This document shows positions 52,562 through 61,445 of a DNA stretch of 64,000 nucleotides, in pieces. The position numbers were made by a program, and so were the translations under genes. Under the pieces are notes generated by a model. It searched no databases, was not told the origin of the DNA, and was given only the letters and a program-made list of their open reading frames with translations. Numbering within the stretch: position 1 is the first letter of the stretch; each line of letters begins with the position of its first letter. The stretch comes from Candidatus Melainabacteria bacterium (GTDB taxonomy: Bacteria; Cyanobacteriota; Vampirovibrionia; Obscuribacterales; Obscuribacteraceae), in the NCBI GenBank assembly GCA_016716405.1, contig JADJWK010000001.1:1922001-1986000 (forward strand). The letters are read 5' to 3'.

Positions 52562-54022
52562 ATGAGCTCGGACGGCGAAAATAAGAACGACTCGAGGCGG
52601 CTTCCCTGGCAGATCGGTTATGCCAAGCGATTCGGACCTCCGGTTCTCGTAGAGCAGGCTCTGGCACCTCATCAGGTGGCGTCCAGCCTGGCCATGGTGA
52701 CCACGCTAGTGCGTCAGGATCTGGTGAGCGAGGCTGCCGGAGAGGAGCTTCTCCAGGCCCTTTCGACTATCCGGGACGAGATTCTCGCCGGTGACTGCCT
52801 TTCTGCCATAGAAGATCCGGATCTCTATACGGGCTTGCGACGCCGGCTCTTCGAGCTTGCCGGCGAGCGTGCTTCCCTGGTCGATATCGCTCTGTTCCAG
52901 AACGACCAGCTCGCCACCGACTTGCGTCTCTGGCTCAGGGAGGCCTGCCTGGGTGTACTGGGCGAGCTCAACCGCCTGCGCAGCGAGATCCTCGAGCTGG
53001 CCGACAGGCATTGCGAAGTCGTGATGCCTGGCTATACCCACCTGCAACCGGCGGTTCCCGAGCTCCTCGCGCACTGGTGGCTGGCCAGCGCCGAGCGGCT
53101 CGAGCGCGATCAGACACGCCTGCGGGATGTGTTCGCCAGGATCAATCTCTGCCCACTGGGCGGCCACGCTTTCGCCGGCGCCACCCAGCCGGTGGACCGG
53201 GAGAGCCTTTGCGCTCTCCTGGGCTTCGACGGTGTCATCGAGAACAGTCTCGATGCTGTCAGCGACAGGGATTTCGTGGTGGAGTTCGCCGCTGCCGCAA
53301 CGCTTGTGGGCGTCCATGTCTCGCAGCTCGCCAGCGAGCTCCTGGTCTGGTCCAGTCGTGAATTCGGTTTCGTGCGCCTGCCCAGGAGTTTCTCGTTCCG
53401 CAGCCAGAATTTTCCGCAGAAGCGCAATCCCGAGCTTCTAGAGGTCCTCCGCTCGAGGGCTTCGCAACTGTCCGGCAGGCTGCAGCAATTCGTCAGCGAG
53501 CTCAAAGGGCTGACCGTCAGTTATAGCCACGACCTGGAGGAGTCTCTGCCGGGCATCCTCGATATGGTGGAGAACCTCCATTTCATTCTCGACCTCAGCT
53601 CAGTGGTATTGCCGGCGATGGTATTCGATACCCGGAGGATGCACGAGGCCGCCAGCATCGATGCCGCAAATGCCGGCAGCGCTGCTGATTTCCTGATCGA
53701 GCGGGGTCTGCCCCCGGAGAAAGCCACAGATATCGTCGAGAGGATTCTCGAATACTGCAAAGAGCGCAAAAAGCATTTCGTCGACCTGGCCCCGGGAGAA
53801 TGGCAGCAGTTCTCTCCGGCTTTTGACAACGAGGTCTACTCCTATGTCAGCGCCGCCTCCTCAATTGATCAGCGCGATACTTTCGGAGGGACGGCAAGAA
53901 GCCAGGTGGAAGGCTCGATCAGGCGCGCTCGCGCCACCCTGGCTGAAGATCAGAGCTGGCACCAGGCAGCGGCAGCCAGAATATTAAACATGACTGTGGA
54001 AGAGCGGGCTCTATTTAAGTAA
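52562..54022 (+). CDS. Argininosuccinate lyase homologue with altered signature loop
   Basis: A 486-residue member of the fumarase/aspartase superfamily, closest to ArgH by MPGYTHLQPAVP (155-166), CPLGGHAFAGATQPVDR, NSLDAVSDRDFVVEF (typical of ArgH) and WSSREFGFVRL. The superfamily signature GSSxMPQKxNP appears here as RSQNFPQKRNP (280-290): the first Ser and PQK-NP are kept, but Gly, the second Ser and Met are replaced. The N-terminal WGGRF motif of ArgH is missing. It may be a working lyase with another substrate or a divergent ArgH; I leave the symbol empty. It begins 6 bases after the small basic protein gene. Confidence 0.75.
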   Translation: MSSDGENKNDSRRLPWQIGYAKRFGPPVLVEQALAPHQVASSLAMVTTLVRQDLVSEAAGEELLQALSTIRDEILAGDCLSAIEDPDLYTGLRRRLFELAGERASLVDIALFQNDQLATDLRLWLREACLGVLGELNRLRSEILELADRHCEVVMPGYTHLQPAVPELLAHWWLASAERLERDQTRLRDVFARINLCPLGGHAFAGATQPVDRESLCALLGFDGVIENSLDAVSDRDFVVEFAAAATLVGVHVSQLASELLVWSSREFGFVRLPRSFSFRSQNFPQKRNPELLEVLRSRASQLSGRLQQFVSELKGLTVSYSHDLEESLPGILDMVENLHFILDLSSVVLPAMVFDTRRMHEAASIDAANAGSAADFLIERGLPPEKATDIVERILEYCKERKKHFVDLAPGEWQQFSPAFDNEVYSYVSAASSIDQRDTFGGTARSQVEGSIRRARATLAEDQSWHQAAAARILNMTVEERALFK

Positions 54023-54063
54023 CCTTTATCATGTCTGCCGGAGCAGATAGAGGAGGTTCGTTC

Positions 54064-55116
54064 ATGAAAGCAATGGTACTGGCTGCAGGTGTTGGCTCCA
54101 GACTGGATCCGTTGACCAGCAATTTGCCGAAGCCGCTGGTTCCAGTAGCTAATGTCCCGGTAATGGAGCATATAGTCAGGCTCCTGAGCAAGCATGGCTT
54201 CACAGAGATTGTCGCCAATCTTCATTATCTCCCCGATATGCTGGTCAATCATTTCGGTGACGGCAGCCGGTTCGGCGTCAACCTCACTTTCCGGCTGGAA
54301 GAGGAGCTCAGCGGCGACGCCGGCGGTGTCAGAGCCTGTCGCGACTTCTTCGGCAAAGAGCCCTTCATTGTGATGATGGGCGATCTGCTCACCGATGCAG
54401 ACCTATCGAAGATCTATCACGAGCACCGCAGCAAAAAGGCGCTTGCCACGATCGCTGTCAAGCGAGTCAAAGAGGTAGAGCATTTCGGTATCGTCGTCCA
54501 GAACGAGCAGGGCTTCATCACCGGCTTCCAGGAGAAGCCCGAGCGCAGCGAGGCCAGATCGAACATGGCTTCCGCCGGGATCTATGTGCTCCAGCCCGAG
54601 GTTTTCAAACATATGCCCGAAACAGGCACTTATGGTTTCGGCCGGCAGCTCTTCCCGACGCTCGTGGAGAAGGGTCTGCCGGTGCTCGGCTCGGAGATCG
54701 AGACCTACTGGTCCGATGTCGGCACGATAAGCCAGTACAAGGAGTCCAACTTCGACGTCCTCAAGGGCATCATCGATATTCCCCTGGCCGGAATGAAAGA
54801 GAAGATTGGCGATTCCATGCGCATCCTCGGCGACGGAGCCGGGATCGATTCGTCCGCCACCGTCTCTGGGGTGGCGATTCTGGGTCGGGGCTCCCGGGTG
54901 ATGGCCGGAGCGAATCTCAAAGGTGCCGTGGTGGTAGGCGATAACTGTACGATCCAGCCCGGTGCCCATCTGGAGAATGTCGTCATCTGGTCCGGTGTAA
55001 CCGTCAAGGAGAATGCCGTGATCAAGGACAGCATTGTCGGCAACGGCTGTGTCATCGAGGCCGGTACCGAGCTTGCCGAAGTCACTGCCATGGCTGACGC
55101 CTGCGTACCTCTTTGA
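54064..55116 (+). CDS. Sugar-phosphate nucleotidyltransferase with left-handed beta-helix
   Basis: A 350-residue protein of the mannose-1-phosphate guanylyltransferase/GlmU type. The N-terminal nucleotidyltransferase domain has LAAGVGSRLDPLTSNLPKPLVPV and the substrate-contact segments MMGDLLTDAD and FQEKPERSEARSNMASAGIYVL. From residue about 255 hexapeptide repeats form a left-handed beta-helix (VSGVAILGRGSRVMAGANLKG). It makes an NDP-sugar for surface glycans; whether GDP-mannose or dTDP/UDP-glucose is not decidable by eye. ATG 54064 has GAGGAGG upstream. A GC-rich hairpin follows the stop. Confidence 0.85.
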   Translation: MKAMVLAAGVGSRLDPLTSNLPKPLVPVANVPVMEHIVRLLSKHGFTEIVANLHYLPDMLVNHFGDGSRFGVNLTFRLEEELSGDAGGVRACRDFFGKEPFIVMMGDLLTDADLSKIYHEHRSKKALATIAVKRVKEVEHFGIVVQNEQGFITGFQEKPERSEARSNMASAGIYVLQPEVFKHMPETGTYGFGRQLFPTLVEKGLPVLGSEIETYWSDVGTISQYKESNFDVLKGIIDIPLAGMKEKIGDSMRILGDGAGIDSSATVSGVAILGRGSRVMAGANLKGAVVVGDNCTIQPGAHLENVVIWSGVTVKENAVIKDSIVGNGCVIEAGTELAEVTAMADACVPL

Positions 55117-55124
55117 AAAGGAAA

Positions 55125-55151
55125 CGCACGCACCAGGAGGGAGTGCGTGCG
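55125..55151 (+). terminator. Hairpin after the nucleotidyltransferase gene
   Basis: CGCACGCAC (55125-55133) pairs with GTGCGTGCG (55143-55151) around a 9-base loop. The following bases (ACTTCTTGT) are only partly T-rich, so it is a weak intrinsic terminator or a transcript-end stabilising hairpin. Confidence 0.5.
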
Positions 55152-55214
55152 ACTTCTTGTGGTGTGCTGCTTTTGTTGCGGCTAGCTTCCAATCGCAGCT
55201 GTTGACGACAGCCT

Positions 55215-55430
55215 CTAATTGCAGTCGGCTGACGTCTGTGATGAGCCTGTCTGAGCGGCTTTCCAGATCTCCATCCAGAGCCAATAATGAAACGGATTGA
55301 GGTTTTCCGCGTCCTCTACTTCCACCGGCTCGAGTAGAGACAACCAGGTATGCGGATTCGGGAAGCGCTTTGCCAGGCTGTAGCAATCCGCCATCCAGAG
55401 GATCTGCTCGGTAGTATCTTTGGTGGCCAT
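55215..55430 (-). CDS. Small hypothetical protein (71 residues)
   Basis: A short helical protein rich in Trp and acidic residues (TEQILWMADCYSLAKRFPNP, LNPFHYWLWMEIWKAA). The ATG at 55430 has GAGG 8 bases upstream, which I prefer to the longer open frame reaching 55538. No signal peptide. I recognise no family. It lies between the nucleotidyltransferase hairpin and the HIT gene on the minus strand, 116 bases downstream of the HIT gene, with which it could share a transcript. Confidence 0.5.
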   Translation of the reverse strand: MATKDTTEQILWMADCYSLAKRFPNPHTWLSLLEPVEVEDAENLNPFHYWLWMEIWKAAQTGSSQTSADCN

Positions 55431-55546
55431 CGTTCTAACCTCTATGGATTCGCTGAAAGCTTTGCCTGAAGCCCCCCGCACTCTTCTAATACCCAGTTTG
55501 GAAGAGGTCGAAACCGCAGGAATGTAGCTAGACAACAAAAACCGGA

Positions 55547-55915
55547 TCAGCCCGGAGGCCAGGTCATGCTGCGACCGCCGAGAATGTGTATATGTAGATG
55601 ATGTACAGTCTGCCCGCCGTCGTCGCCGGTGTTCACGACAAGGCGGAATCCGCCCCGGAGCTTCTCCTTTTCAGCCACCCGGCAGGCTGTGTTGAAGAGG
55701 CTGCCAAGCATGGTGTTGTCGGTGAGCTCCTCAATAGTGGCGAAATGTTTACGAGGGATCACCAGAAGGTGTGAAGGAGCCTGAGGGTTGATGTCCCTGA
55801 AGGAGACGGCGTGCTCATCCTCGAATACAAGCTGAGCGGGAATCTCCTTTTTGGCTATTTTGCAGAAGAGACACGATTGCTCGGCTTGCTTGTCGGGTAT
55901 TTCTTCAAGTGACAT
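55547..55915 (-). CDS. HIT family nucleotide hydrolase (HinT-like)
   Basis: A 122-residue histidine-triad protein. The triad HHLHIHILGGRSM (H-x-H-x-H) is complete near the C-terminus, with the usual opening CLFCKIAKKEIPAQLVFEDEHAVSFRDINPQAPSHLLVIPRKH. HinT proteins hydrolyse phosphoramidates of AMP. ATG 55915 has AAGGAGG 8 bases upstream and the sequence SLEEIPDKQ follows; the longer open frame to 55987 is not needed. It is divergent from the diguanylate cyclase gene. Confidence 0.93.
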   Translation of the reverse strand: MSLEEIPDKQAEQSCLFCKIAKKEIPAQLVFEDEHAVSFRDINPQAPSHLLVIPRKHFATIEELTDNTMLGSLFNTACRVAEKEKLRGGFRLVVNTGDDGGQTVHHLHIHILGGRSMTWPPG

Positions 55916-55985
55916 TTCTTCTTCCTCCTTGGAGAATTGATATCCTAATAGACTTGCATTCGGCAAACCAGGGGAGAATGGACCC

Positions 55986-57659
55986 ATGACAAACGATGGT
56001 AATCTTCTGCAACGCTATATAGGTCTGCAGAAGTCGCTTCTCGCGTCCTTGCGCTTGAAAGATGTTCTCGATGCCACCGTGGTCCAGTTCTCGGAGCTGG
56101 CCGGAGGCGCCAAAGTGGCGGTCTTTCTCTCCGACAACGAGAGCATGTCCTTCAAGCTCATGGCAGCCCGGGGCTATAGCGAGTACAGCCTGGAGCAGCT
56201 GCGGGTCGTCTCCTTCTCGATGGAGAGCCTCCTCAAGTACGTTGTCCAGAAGCGTACTCCGGTGAGCAGCGACAATCCGGATACCGCTCCTAATCTTTCC
56301 GGCGCCATCATGAAAAAGGAAGAGAGCGCCGGCCAGATCGCCCTTCCTCTGATATCGGCCAATCTCCTGGTGGGAGCGGTCCTTCTCGATGTGGGCAATG
56401 CCAGCATCCTCTCGTACGTGGATTTCTATAACGAGGTGGCTGAGGTGACCGCTCTCTCGGTGGCCAACTCTATTCTTTTCGGCCGCAGCGAATACGAGCG
56501 TGAGCGCCTCTCCACGCTCTACAAGACTTCCTGCGCCCTGAGCGGTAGCACCCTCCAGATCAACGAGGTCCTGCAGGTGGCTGCCGACACGGCTCTGGTT
56601 CTTGCCAACACGCCCTGCTGCGCCATCCTGCTTCTCGATGAGGGGCAGACCAGCTTCCATCTGGCGGCTTTCAAGGGACTCGACGGCGCCAGCCTCAATG
56701 ACTTCGATATGACCGTCAACGACTCGGTGGCCGGCTCATGCCTGCGCAATATGCGCACCGAGTATCTCGGCGAAGGCTCGCGTCCGCCTTACGGCATGCC
56801 GGCGGCTACGGGCGGCAGCGTCTTCAATTCGGTCCTGGCTGTTCCCATAATCTTCAATCAAAGACCTCTCGGGGTGCTGGAGGTTTTCTCCACCGACGCC
56901 CGGGCTTTCCACCGCGAGCAGGTGGAGCTCCTGGAATCGCTCTCCGCGCAGGTGTCTACCGCTCTCAATAACGCCCTCACTCACCAGACCGCTGCTTCGC
57001 AGTCGATCATGGACGCCCACACCGGGCTCTACAACCGGCTTCATTTCGAGGATGCCCTTCAGAAGGAAGTGGAGCGCTCGGACCGGCACAAGCACGAGCT
57101 CGGCGTCATGTTCGTCGACATCGATCATCTCGGTCAGATCAACGAGCATCTGGGCCAGGACAAAGGAGACGAGGCGATCAGGCACGTGGCCTCGGTGATC
57201 AAATCCACCCTGCGCGATATCGACATCGCCTGCCGTTACGGCGGCGAGGAGATTGCCGTCATCCTTCCCGAGACTCCCAACGCCAACATCCTCGAAGTCG
57301 CGGATAGAGTGCGCCAGGCCGTGCGTGAGAAGACCGCCCCCGGGGTGGGTACCATCACTGTCTCTATCGGCGTCTCGGCTTATCCTGGCATCGCCGATAG
57401 TGCTCAGGCGCTGGTGGTCGGTGCCGAGCAGGCCCTTGACATAGCCAAGTATGAGGGGCGCGATCGGGTGGTGGCCTTCAGCCCCTCGCACAATATCAAC
57501 CCCGGTGAGATCTCCTGGGAGCAACTCGCCAACCAGGCGCGCATGGCGGTGATCTCCGAGCGCCAGTCGAGGCTCCAGAGCCGGCTCACCGTGGCCCCGG
57601 AGTATGCCTCCTGGCTGACCGCCTCGCCGGGCCTGGTCAGCAAGAAACGTCAGGACTAG
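55986..57659 (+). CDS. Diguanylate cyclase with two GAF domains
   Basis: A 557-residue soluble protein. Two GAF-type sensor domains (about 20-165 and 175-330) are followed by a GGDEF domain (about 345-500). It has DIDHLGQINEHLGQDKGDEAI and the active-site RYGGEEIAVILPE, a GGEEF variant with Ile in the last place. The inhibitory I-site RDID lies exactly five residues before GGEEI, so product inhibition by c-di-GMP is expected. It should make c-di-GMP from two GTP in response to a small ligand. A 58-residue tail follows. An imperfect 7-bp inverted repeat (57664-57681) lies just after the stop. Confidence 0.88.
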   Translation: MTNDGNLLQRYIGLQKSLLASLRLKDVLDATVVQFSELAGGAKVAVFLSDNESMSFKLMAARGYSEYSLEQLRVVSFSMESLLKYVVQKRTPVSSDNPDTAPNLSGAIMKKEESAGQIALPLISANLLVGAVLLDVGNASILSYVDFYNEVAEVTALSVANSILFGRSEYERERLSTLYKTSCALSGSTLQINEVLQVAADTALVLANTPCCAILLLDEGQTSFHLAAFKGLDGASLNDFDMTVNDSVAGSCLRNMRTEYLGEGSRPPYGMPAATGGSVFNSVLAVPIIFNQRPLGVLEVFSTDARAFHREQVELLESLSAQVSTALNNALTHQTAASQSIMDAHTGLYNRLHFEDALQKEVERSDRHKHELGVMFVDIDHLGQINEHLGQDKGDEAIRHVASVIKSTLRDIDIACRYGGEEIAVILPETPNANILEVADRVRQAVREKTAPGVGTITVSIGVSAYPGIADSAQALVVGAEQALDIAKYEGRDRVVAFSPSHNINPGEISWEQLANQARMAVISERQSRLQSRLTVAPEYASWLTASPGLVSKKRQD

Positions 57660-57927
57660 GGCTGAAATCTGCTTAGATTTCTCTCAGACTCCAGGGAAAT
57701 CCTCGAATCGAAACACCTGTCCGGCTCTAGCTGTCAGGTCCTCTTGATTTGCGCGAATCTTAGTCCCTGTCGAGGACCCAACCATTAATTTGATCATTAA
57801 GAAAAAACGCAAAAGAGCCGGTAGACAGGCATAGATATATACACTTTCAGCAGAAGTTCATGGCAGACTCCGTGCTCCGGTACGTCTGCGCATCGCAATT
57901 GAGTCTGTAAATTAGGAGGACAAAGCA

Positions 57928-58233
57928 TTGGCTACTGCAACCAAGCTTCAGATCAAACCCCTGGCCGATCGAGTCGTTATCAAAAAGCTCGACGCCGAAG
58001 AGAAAACTTCCGGTGGAATCGTCCTGCCGGACACCGCTAAAGAAAAGCCCCAGCAAGGCGAAATTCTTGCCGTCGGCGCTGGTCGCTACGATGACAAGGG
58101 CAATCGTCAGCCCATGGAAGTGAAAGTGGGAGATAAGGTCCTTTTCGCCAAGTATTCCGGCACCGAAGTCAAAATCGACGGCGTCGAATACTTGATCCTG
58201 GCTGAGCGTGACATCCTTGCAGTCATCAGCTAA
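57928..58233 (+). CDS. groES: Co-chaperonin GroES
   Basis: A 101-residue GroES: KLQIKPLADRVVIKKLDAEEKTSGGIVLPDTAKEKPQQGEILAVGAG, with the mobile loop EEKTSGGIVLPD that contacts GroEL, and VLFAKYSGTEVKIDG. It caps the GroEL ring. The start is TTG 57928 with a strong AGGAGG site. The 268-base region before it (57660-57927) contains no CIRCE element (TTAGCACTC-N9-GAGTGCTAA) that I can find, so HrcA control is not supported here; an ATTAA/TTAAT inverted repeat near 57782-57799 is the only symmetric element. Confidence 0.96.
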   Translation: MATATKLQIKPLADRVVIKKLDAEEKTSGGIVLPDTAKEKPQQGEILAVGAGRYDDKGNRQPMEVKVGDKVLFAKYSGTEVKIDGVEYLILAERDILAVIS

Positions 58234-58271
58234 CCATAACTAACTCGGATAAAAGAGAGGAAAACATCAAA

Positions 58272-59903
58272 ATGGCTAAGCAAATTTGTTATGACGAACA
58301 GGCCCGCCGCGCTCTTGAGCGTGGAGTGGACCACGTCGCCAACACTGTCAAAATCACCCTCGGCCCTGCCGGCCGCAACGTGGTGCTCGAGAAGAAATTC
58401 GGCGCCCCCCAGATCATCAATGACGGCGTTACCATCGCCAAAGAGATCGAGCTCGAAGATCACCTGGAGAATGCCGGTGCTCAGCTCGTTCGCGAAGTCT
58501 GCACCAAGACCAACGATGGCGCCGGCGACGGCACCACCACCGCTGCCGTTCTTGCTCAAGCCATGATCAAAGAAGGCCTCAAGAACGTTGCCGCCGGTGC
58601 CAATCCGATGATCCTGCGTCGCGGCATCCAGAAAGCCTCCCAGAAGGCTGTCGAGGAAATCAAAAAGCTCGCCAAGCCCGTCGAAGGCAAAAAGGAAATC
58701 ACCCAGGTAGCCACCATCTCCGCCGGTAACGACGAAGAAATCGGCAGCATCATCGCTGATGCCATGGAGAAAGTCGGCAAAGATGGCGTGATCACTGTTG
58801 AAGAGTCCAAATCGATCAACACCGAGCTCGAAGTGGTCGAAGGCATGCAGTTCGACAAAGGTTATGTCTCTGCTTACTTCGTCACCGATTCCGAGAAAAT
58901 GGAAGCCGTCCTCGACGAGCCTTTCATCCTCTGTGTCGACAAGAAAGTGAACCTCCTGGCCGACATGGTCCCGGTGCTCGAGAAAGTGGCTCGCTCCGGC
59001 AAGCCCTTCCTGCTCATCGCTGAAGATGTCGAAGGCGAAGCCCTCGCCACCCTGGTGGTCAACCACCTGCGCAAAGTGCTTCCCTGCTGCGCCGTCAAAG
59101 CCCCCGGCTTCGGCGATCGCAGAAAAGAGATGCTCAAAGACATCGCCATTCTTACCGGCGGTCAGGTCATCTCGGAAGAAGCCGGCAACAAGCTCGAGAA
59201 CGTCACTGTCGAAATGCTCGGCCATGCCCGTCAAGTAATCGTCAGCAAAGACAAGACCACCATCGTTGCTGGTAAGGAAAGCAAGTCCGAAGTCGAGAAG
59301 AGAATCGCTCTGATCAAGAAACAGATCGAAGATTCCGATTCCGAGTTCGACAAAGAGAAGCTCCAGGAGCGTCTTGCCAAGCTCGCCGGCGGCGTCGCCG
59401 TGATCAAGGTCGGTGCTGCCACCGAGACCGAGCTCAAAGATCGCAAGTATCGTTTCGAAGATGCTCTCAACGCTACCCGCGCTGCTGTTGAAGAAGGTTA
59501 CGTCTCCGGAGGCGGCACCACTCTTCTCAACATCGCCAAGAAGCTCGAGAAGAGCGCCAAGGATCTCCACGGTGACGAGCGCACCGGTTTCGAGATCGTG
59601 GTTCGCTCCTTCGAATACCCGGTCCGCCAGATCGCCAGCAACGCCGGTCTCTCCGGTGAAGTGGTGGTCGAGCGTATCAAAGAGAAGAACGAAGATGGCT
59701 ACGGCTTCAATGCCATGAAGTTCGAATACTGCGACATGGCCAAGGCCGGTATCATCGATCCCGCCAAGGTCGAGCGCTTCGCCATCCAGAACGCCAGCTC
59801 TATCGCTGCCATGTTCCTGACCACCGAAGCTCTGGTTGTCGATCTTCCCGAAGAGAAGAAGACACCGATGATGCCCGACCATGCCGGTATGGGCGGCTTC
59901 TAA
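58272..59903 (+). CDS. groEL: Chaperonin GroEL
   Basis: A 543-residue chaperonin that folds proteins with GroES and ATP. All hallmarks are present: LGPAGRNVVLEKKFGAP, ATP-binding NDGAGDGTTTAAVLAQAM, the apical domain GYVSAYFVTDSEKM, KAPGFGDRRKEMLKDIA and the equatorial EEGYVSGGGTTLL. The C-terminus ends MPDHAGMGGF, a short version without the usual long GGM repeat. It follows groES by 38 bases with AGAGAGGA before its ATG. Codons are strongly biased toward C-ending forms, as expected for high expression. Confidence 0.97.
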   Translation: MAKQICYDEQARRALERGVDHVANTVKITLGPAGRNVVLEKKFGAPQIINDGVTIAKEIELEDHLENAGAQLVREVCTKTNDGAGDGTTTAAVLAQAMIKEGLKNVAAGANPMILRRGIQKASQKAVEEIKKLAKPVEGKKEITQVATISAGNDEEIGSIIADAMEKVGKDGVITVEESKSINTELEVVEGMQFDKGYVSAYFVTDSEKMEAVLDEPFILCVDKKVNLLADMVPVLEKVARSGKPFLLIAEDVEGEALATLVVNHLRKVLPCCAVKAPGFGDRRKEMLKDIAILTGGQVISEEAGNKLENVTVEMLGHARQVIVSKDKTTIVAGKESKSEVEKRIALIKKQIEDSDSEFDKEKLQERLAKLAGGVAVIKVGAATETELKDRKYRFEDALNATRAAVEEGYVSGGGTTLLNIAKKLEKSAKDLHGDERTGFEIVVRSFEYPVRQIASNAGLSGEVVVERIKEKNEDGYGFNAMKFEYCDMAKAGIIDPAKVERFAIQNASSIAAMFLTTEALVVDLPEEKKTPMMPDHAGMGGF

Positions 59904-59924
59904 ACCAGGCCAATAGATAGCGAG

Positions 59925-59953
59925 AAGGGGGTCGCCCGGCGACCCCCTTTTTG
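59925..59953 (+). terminator. Intrinsic terminator of groESL
   Basis: AAGGGGGTCGCC (59925-59936) and GGCGACCCCCTT (59938-59949) form a strong GC-rich stem followed by TTTTTG. It lies 22 bases after the groEL stop and may also serve the convergent gene from the other strand, which has an A-run on its side. Confidence 0.85.
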
Positions 59954-59971
59954 TCTGGACTCCGAAATAAA

Positions 59972-60949
59972 TCAGACGCCGAAACGCTCCCGGAAGGAAA
60001 GGAGCTTCGCCAGATCGATATTGCCGCCGCAGGCCACGACCACCACGGTCTCGCCCCGGGCATAGTCGATCTTCTTCGCGGTCAGGGCTGCGATATTGCA
60101 GGATGCCGCCGGCTCGAGGAGCACTTTGTCATGATCCAGGGTGGTCAGGATCGCCTCCACTGCGGAGCGATCGTCCACCACGGCGATTCCGGATACTTTC
60201 TCCCTGATGATGGCAAGCTGCCTCTCCCGGGTTCGTCTGGCTCCCAGGCTGTCGGCGATGGAGGTGATGGCCGGCAGCTCGACGAGCTTGCGGGCCCGGA
60301 TGCTGCGGCTCATGCAGTCGGCTCCTTCGGTTTCGACACCGGCGACTCTGGTGCCCGGCGCCAGCCAGGTGGTGGCGGATGCAATACCTGAGACGAGACC
60401 GCCGCCACCGATGGAGGCGACGATCAGATCGGGTCTGGAACCCTGCTCCAGGATCTCGGCAACTATGGTGCCCTGACCGGCCATGACTTGCTCGTTGTCG
60501 AAAGGATGGATATAGGCGCGCTCGTTCCGGGAGGCATATGCCATGGCGCTTTCATTGGCGTCATCCCAGGAGGCTCCTTCGATGATGATTTCGGCATCCA
60601 GTTTTTCGAGGGCTTCGATCTTGTGTGAAGCGGTGCTCTCCGGCAGAAAGACCGTGGCTCTGCTGCCCAGCAGGCGTGCGGCATAGGTGAGACCGAGACC
60701 GTGGTTGCCACCGGAAGCAGTGACTACCCCCCGGCGCAGTCCTTCGTCATCGAGCTGGCAGACGGCGTTGATGCCGCCTCTCACCTTGAAAGAGCGGGTG
60801 GGCTGGAGACATTCGAGCTTGAGCAGGACCTCGGCCCCGGTGACCTCGCTCAGGTATGCCGAGCGAATCAGAGGCGTTGGTTTGAGCCATGACTTGACAT
60901 TGCAGATGGCGAGCTTGAGCTCGTGGCTGCCTATCGATCTGGTAGACAT
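59972..60949 (-). CDS. Threonine dehydratase-like PLP enzyme
   Basis: A 325-residue fold-type II PLP enzyme of the threonine/serine dehydratase family. The PLP Lys is in PTRSFKVRGGINAV (residue about 54), the substrate loop is TASGGNHGLGL, and the phosphate-binding loop is ASIGGGGLVSGIA. There is no C-terminal ACT regulatory domain, so it is of the catabolic (TdcB/serine racemase) type rather than full-length IlvA. It deaminates threonine to 2-oxobutanoate or acts on serine. ATG 60949 gives the typical start; upstream codons to 60967 are open. It converges with groEL across the terminator. Confidence 0.88.
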   Translation of the reverse strand: MSTRSIGSHELKLAICNVKSWLKPTPLIRSAYLSEVTGAEVLLKLECLQPTRSFKVRGGINAVCQLDDEGLRRGVVTASGGNHGLGLTYAARLLGSRATVFLPESTASHKIEALEKLDAEIIIEGASWDDANESAMAYASRNERAYIHPFDNEQVMAGQGTIVAEILEQGSRPDLIVASIGGGGLVSGIASATTWLAPGTRVAGVETEGADCMSRSIRARKLVELPAITSIADSLGARRTRERQLAIIREKVSGIAVVDDRSAVEAILTTLDHDKVLLEPAASCNIAALTAKKIDYARGETVVVVACGGNIDLAKLLSFRERFGV

Positions 60950-61038
60950 GCTGAGTATTCTACACAAAGGGAACCCTCGCCGGCATTGAATTACGCCGGT
61001 AGTGCTATTTCACTGTCAAGTGCGAGGAGGAAGGAGTG

Positions 61039-61365
61039 ATGACTGCTAAATTCGAGAAATTCGATTTGCTCGATTTGTTTCATGAAGAGCGCCTGGGCGA
61101 AGTAGCTCATGTGTTCGACGCGCTCATTAAAATTCCTGGAGGGAAGTTCGGTTTACGGTCATAGATAGACGAACTCGAGTATTCCATGGTGATGAGCCAT
61201 GTGGACGAGGCCGCCTTCATCCGCGATCTGGTGGAATTACGTGAGAGGCTCCGGGATTTCGCCCGGTGCGAGTCAGGCGAAGTTTTCAAAGCCATGCGCA
61301 TGAAACTCACCGGAGCCGAGAAAAGCATGGTGGAGAAGCAGATCGCCAGGGAGCTCGTGGGCTAG
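61039..61365 (+). pseudogene. Small helical protein gene interrupted by an in-frame TAG
   Basis: ATG 61039 has an excellent site (GGAGGAAGGAG). The frame encodes 41 residues (TAKFEKFDLLDLFHEERLGE.. to KFGLRS) and stops at TAG 61162-61164. The same frame then stays open for 66 more residues (IDELEYSMVMSHVDEAAFIR, later GAEKSMVEKQIARELVG) and ends at TAG 61363-61365. Both halves are charged helical sequence with normal codon use, and the second half has no own ribosome site (ATG 61186 lacks one). It therefore looks like one gene of about 108 codons with a nonsense change, a sequencing error or stop-codon readthrough. I do not recognise the family. The bifunctional nuclease gene follows after 80 bases. 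Confidence 0.6.
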
Positions 61366-61445
61366 AACTTGTGCAAGAACTTGCGTCCAGATCTGATATG
61401 GTGGTTTATATAGGATCCGGACTTTTAGCTAAGGAGCTCAGCCGA

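Noticed and set aside
58230..59882. 550-residue open frame antisense to groEL
   Set aside because: It mirrors groEL exactly; strong RNY codon bias in groEL keeps the antisense frame open. The product is low-quality sequence (long DH/FG-rich runs) and there is no promoter or ribosome site.
61186..61365. Second half of the TAG-split gene as an independent gene from ATG 61186
   Set aside because: No ribosome site precedes that ATG, and codons between the TAG and the ATG look coding.
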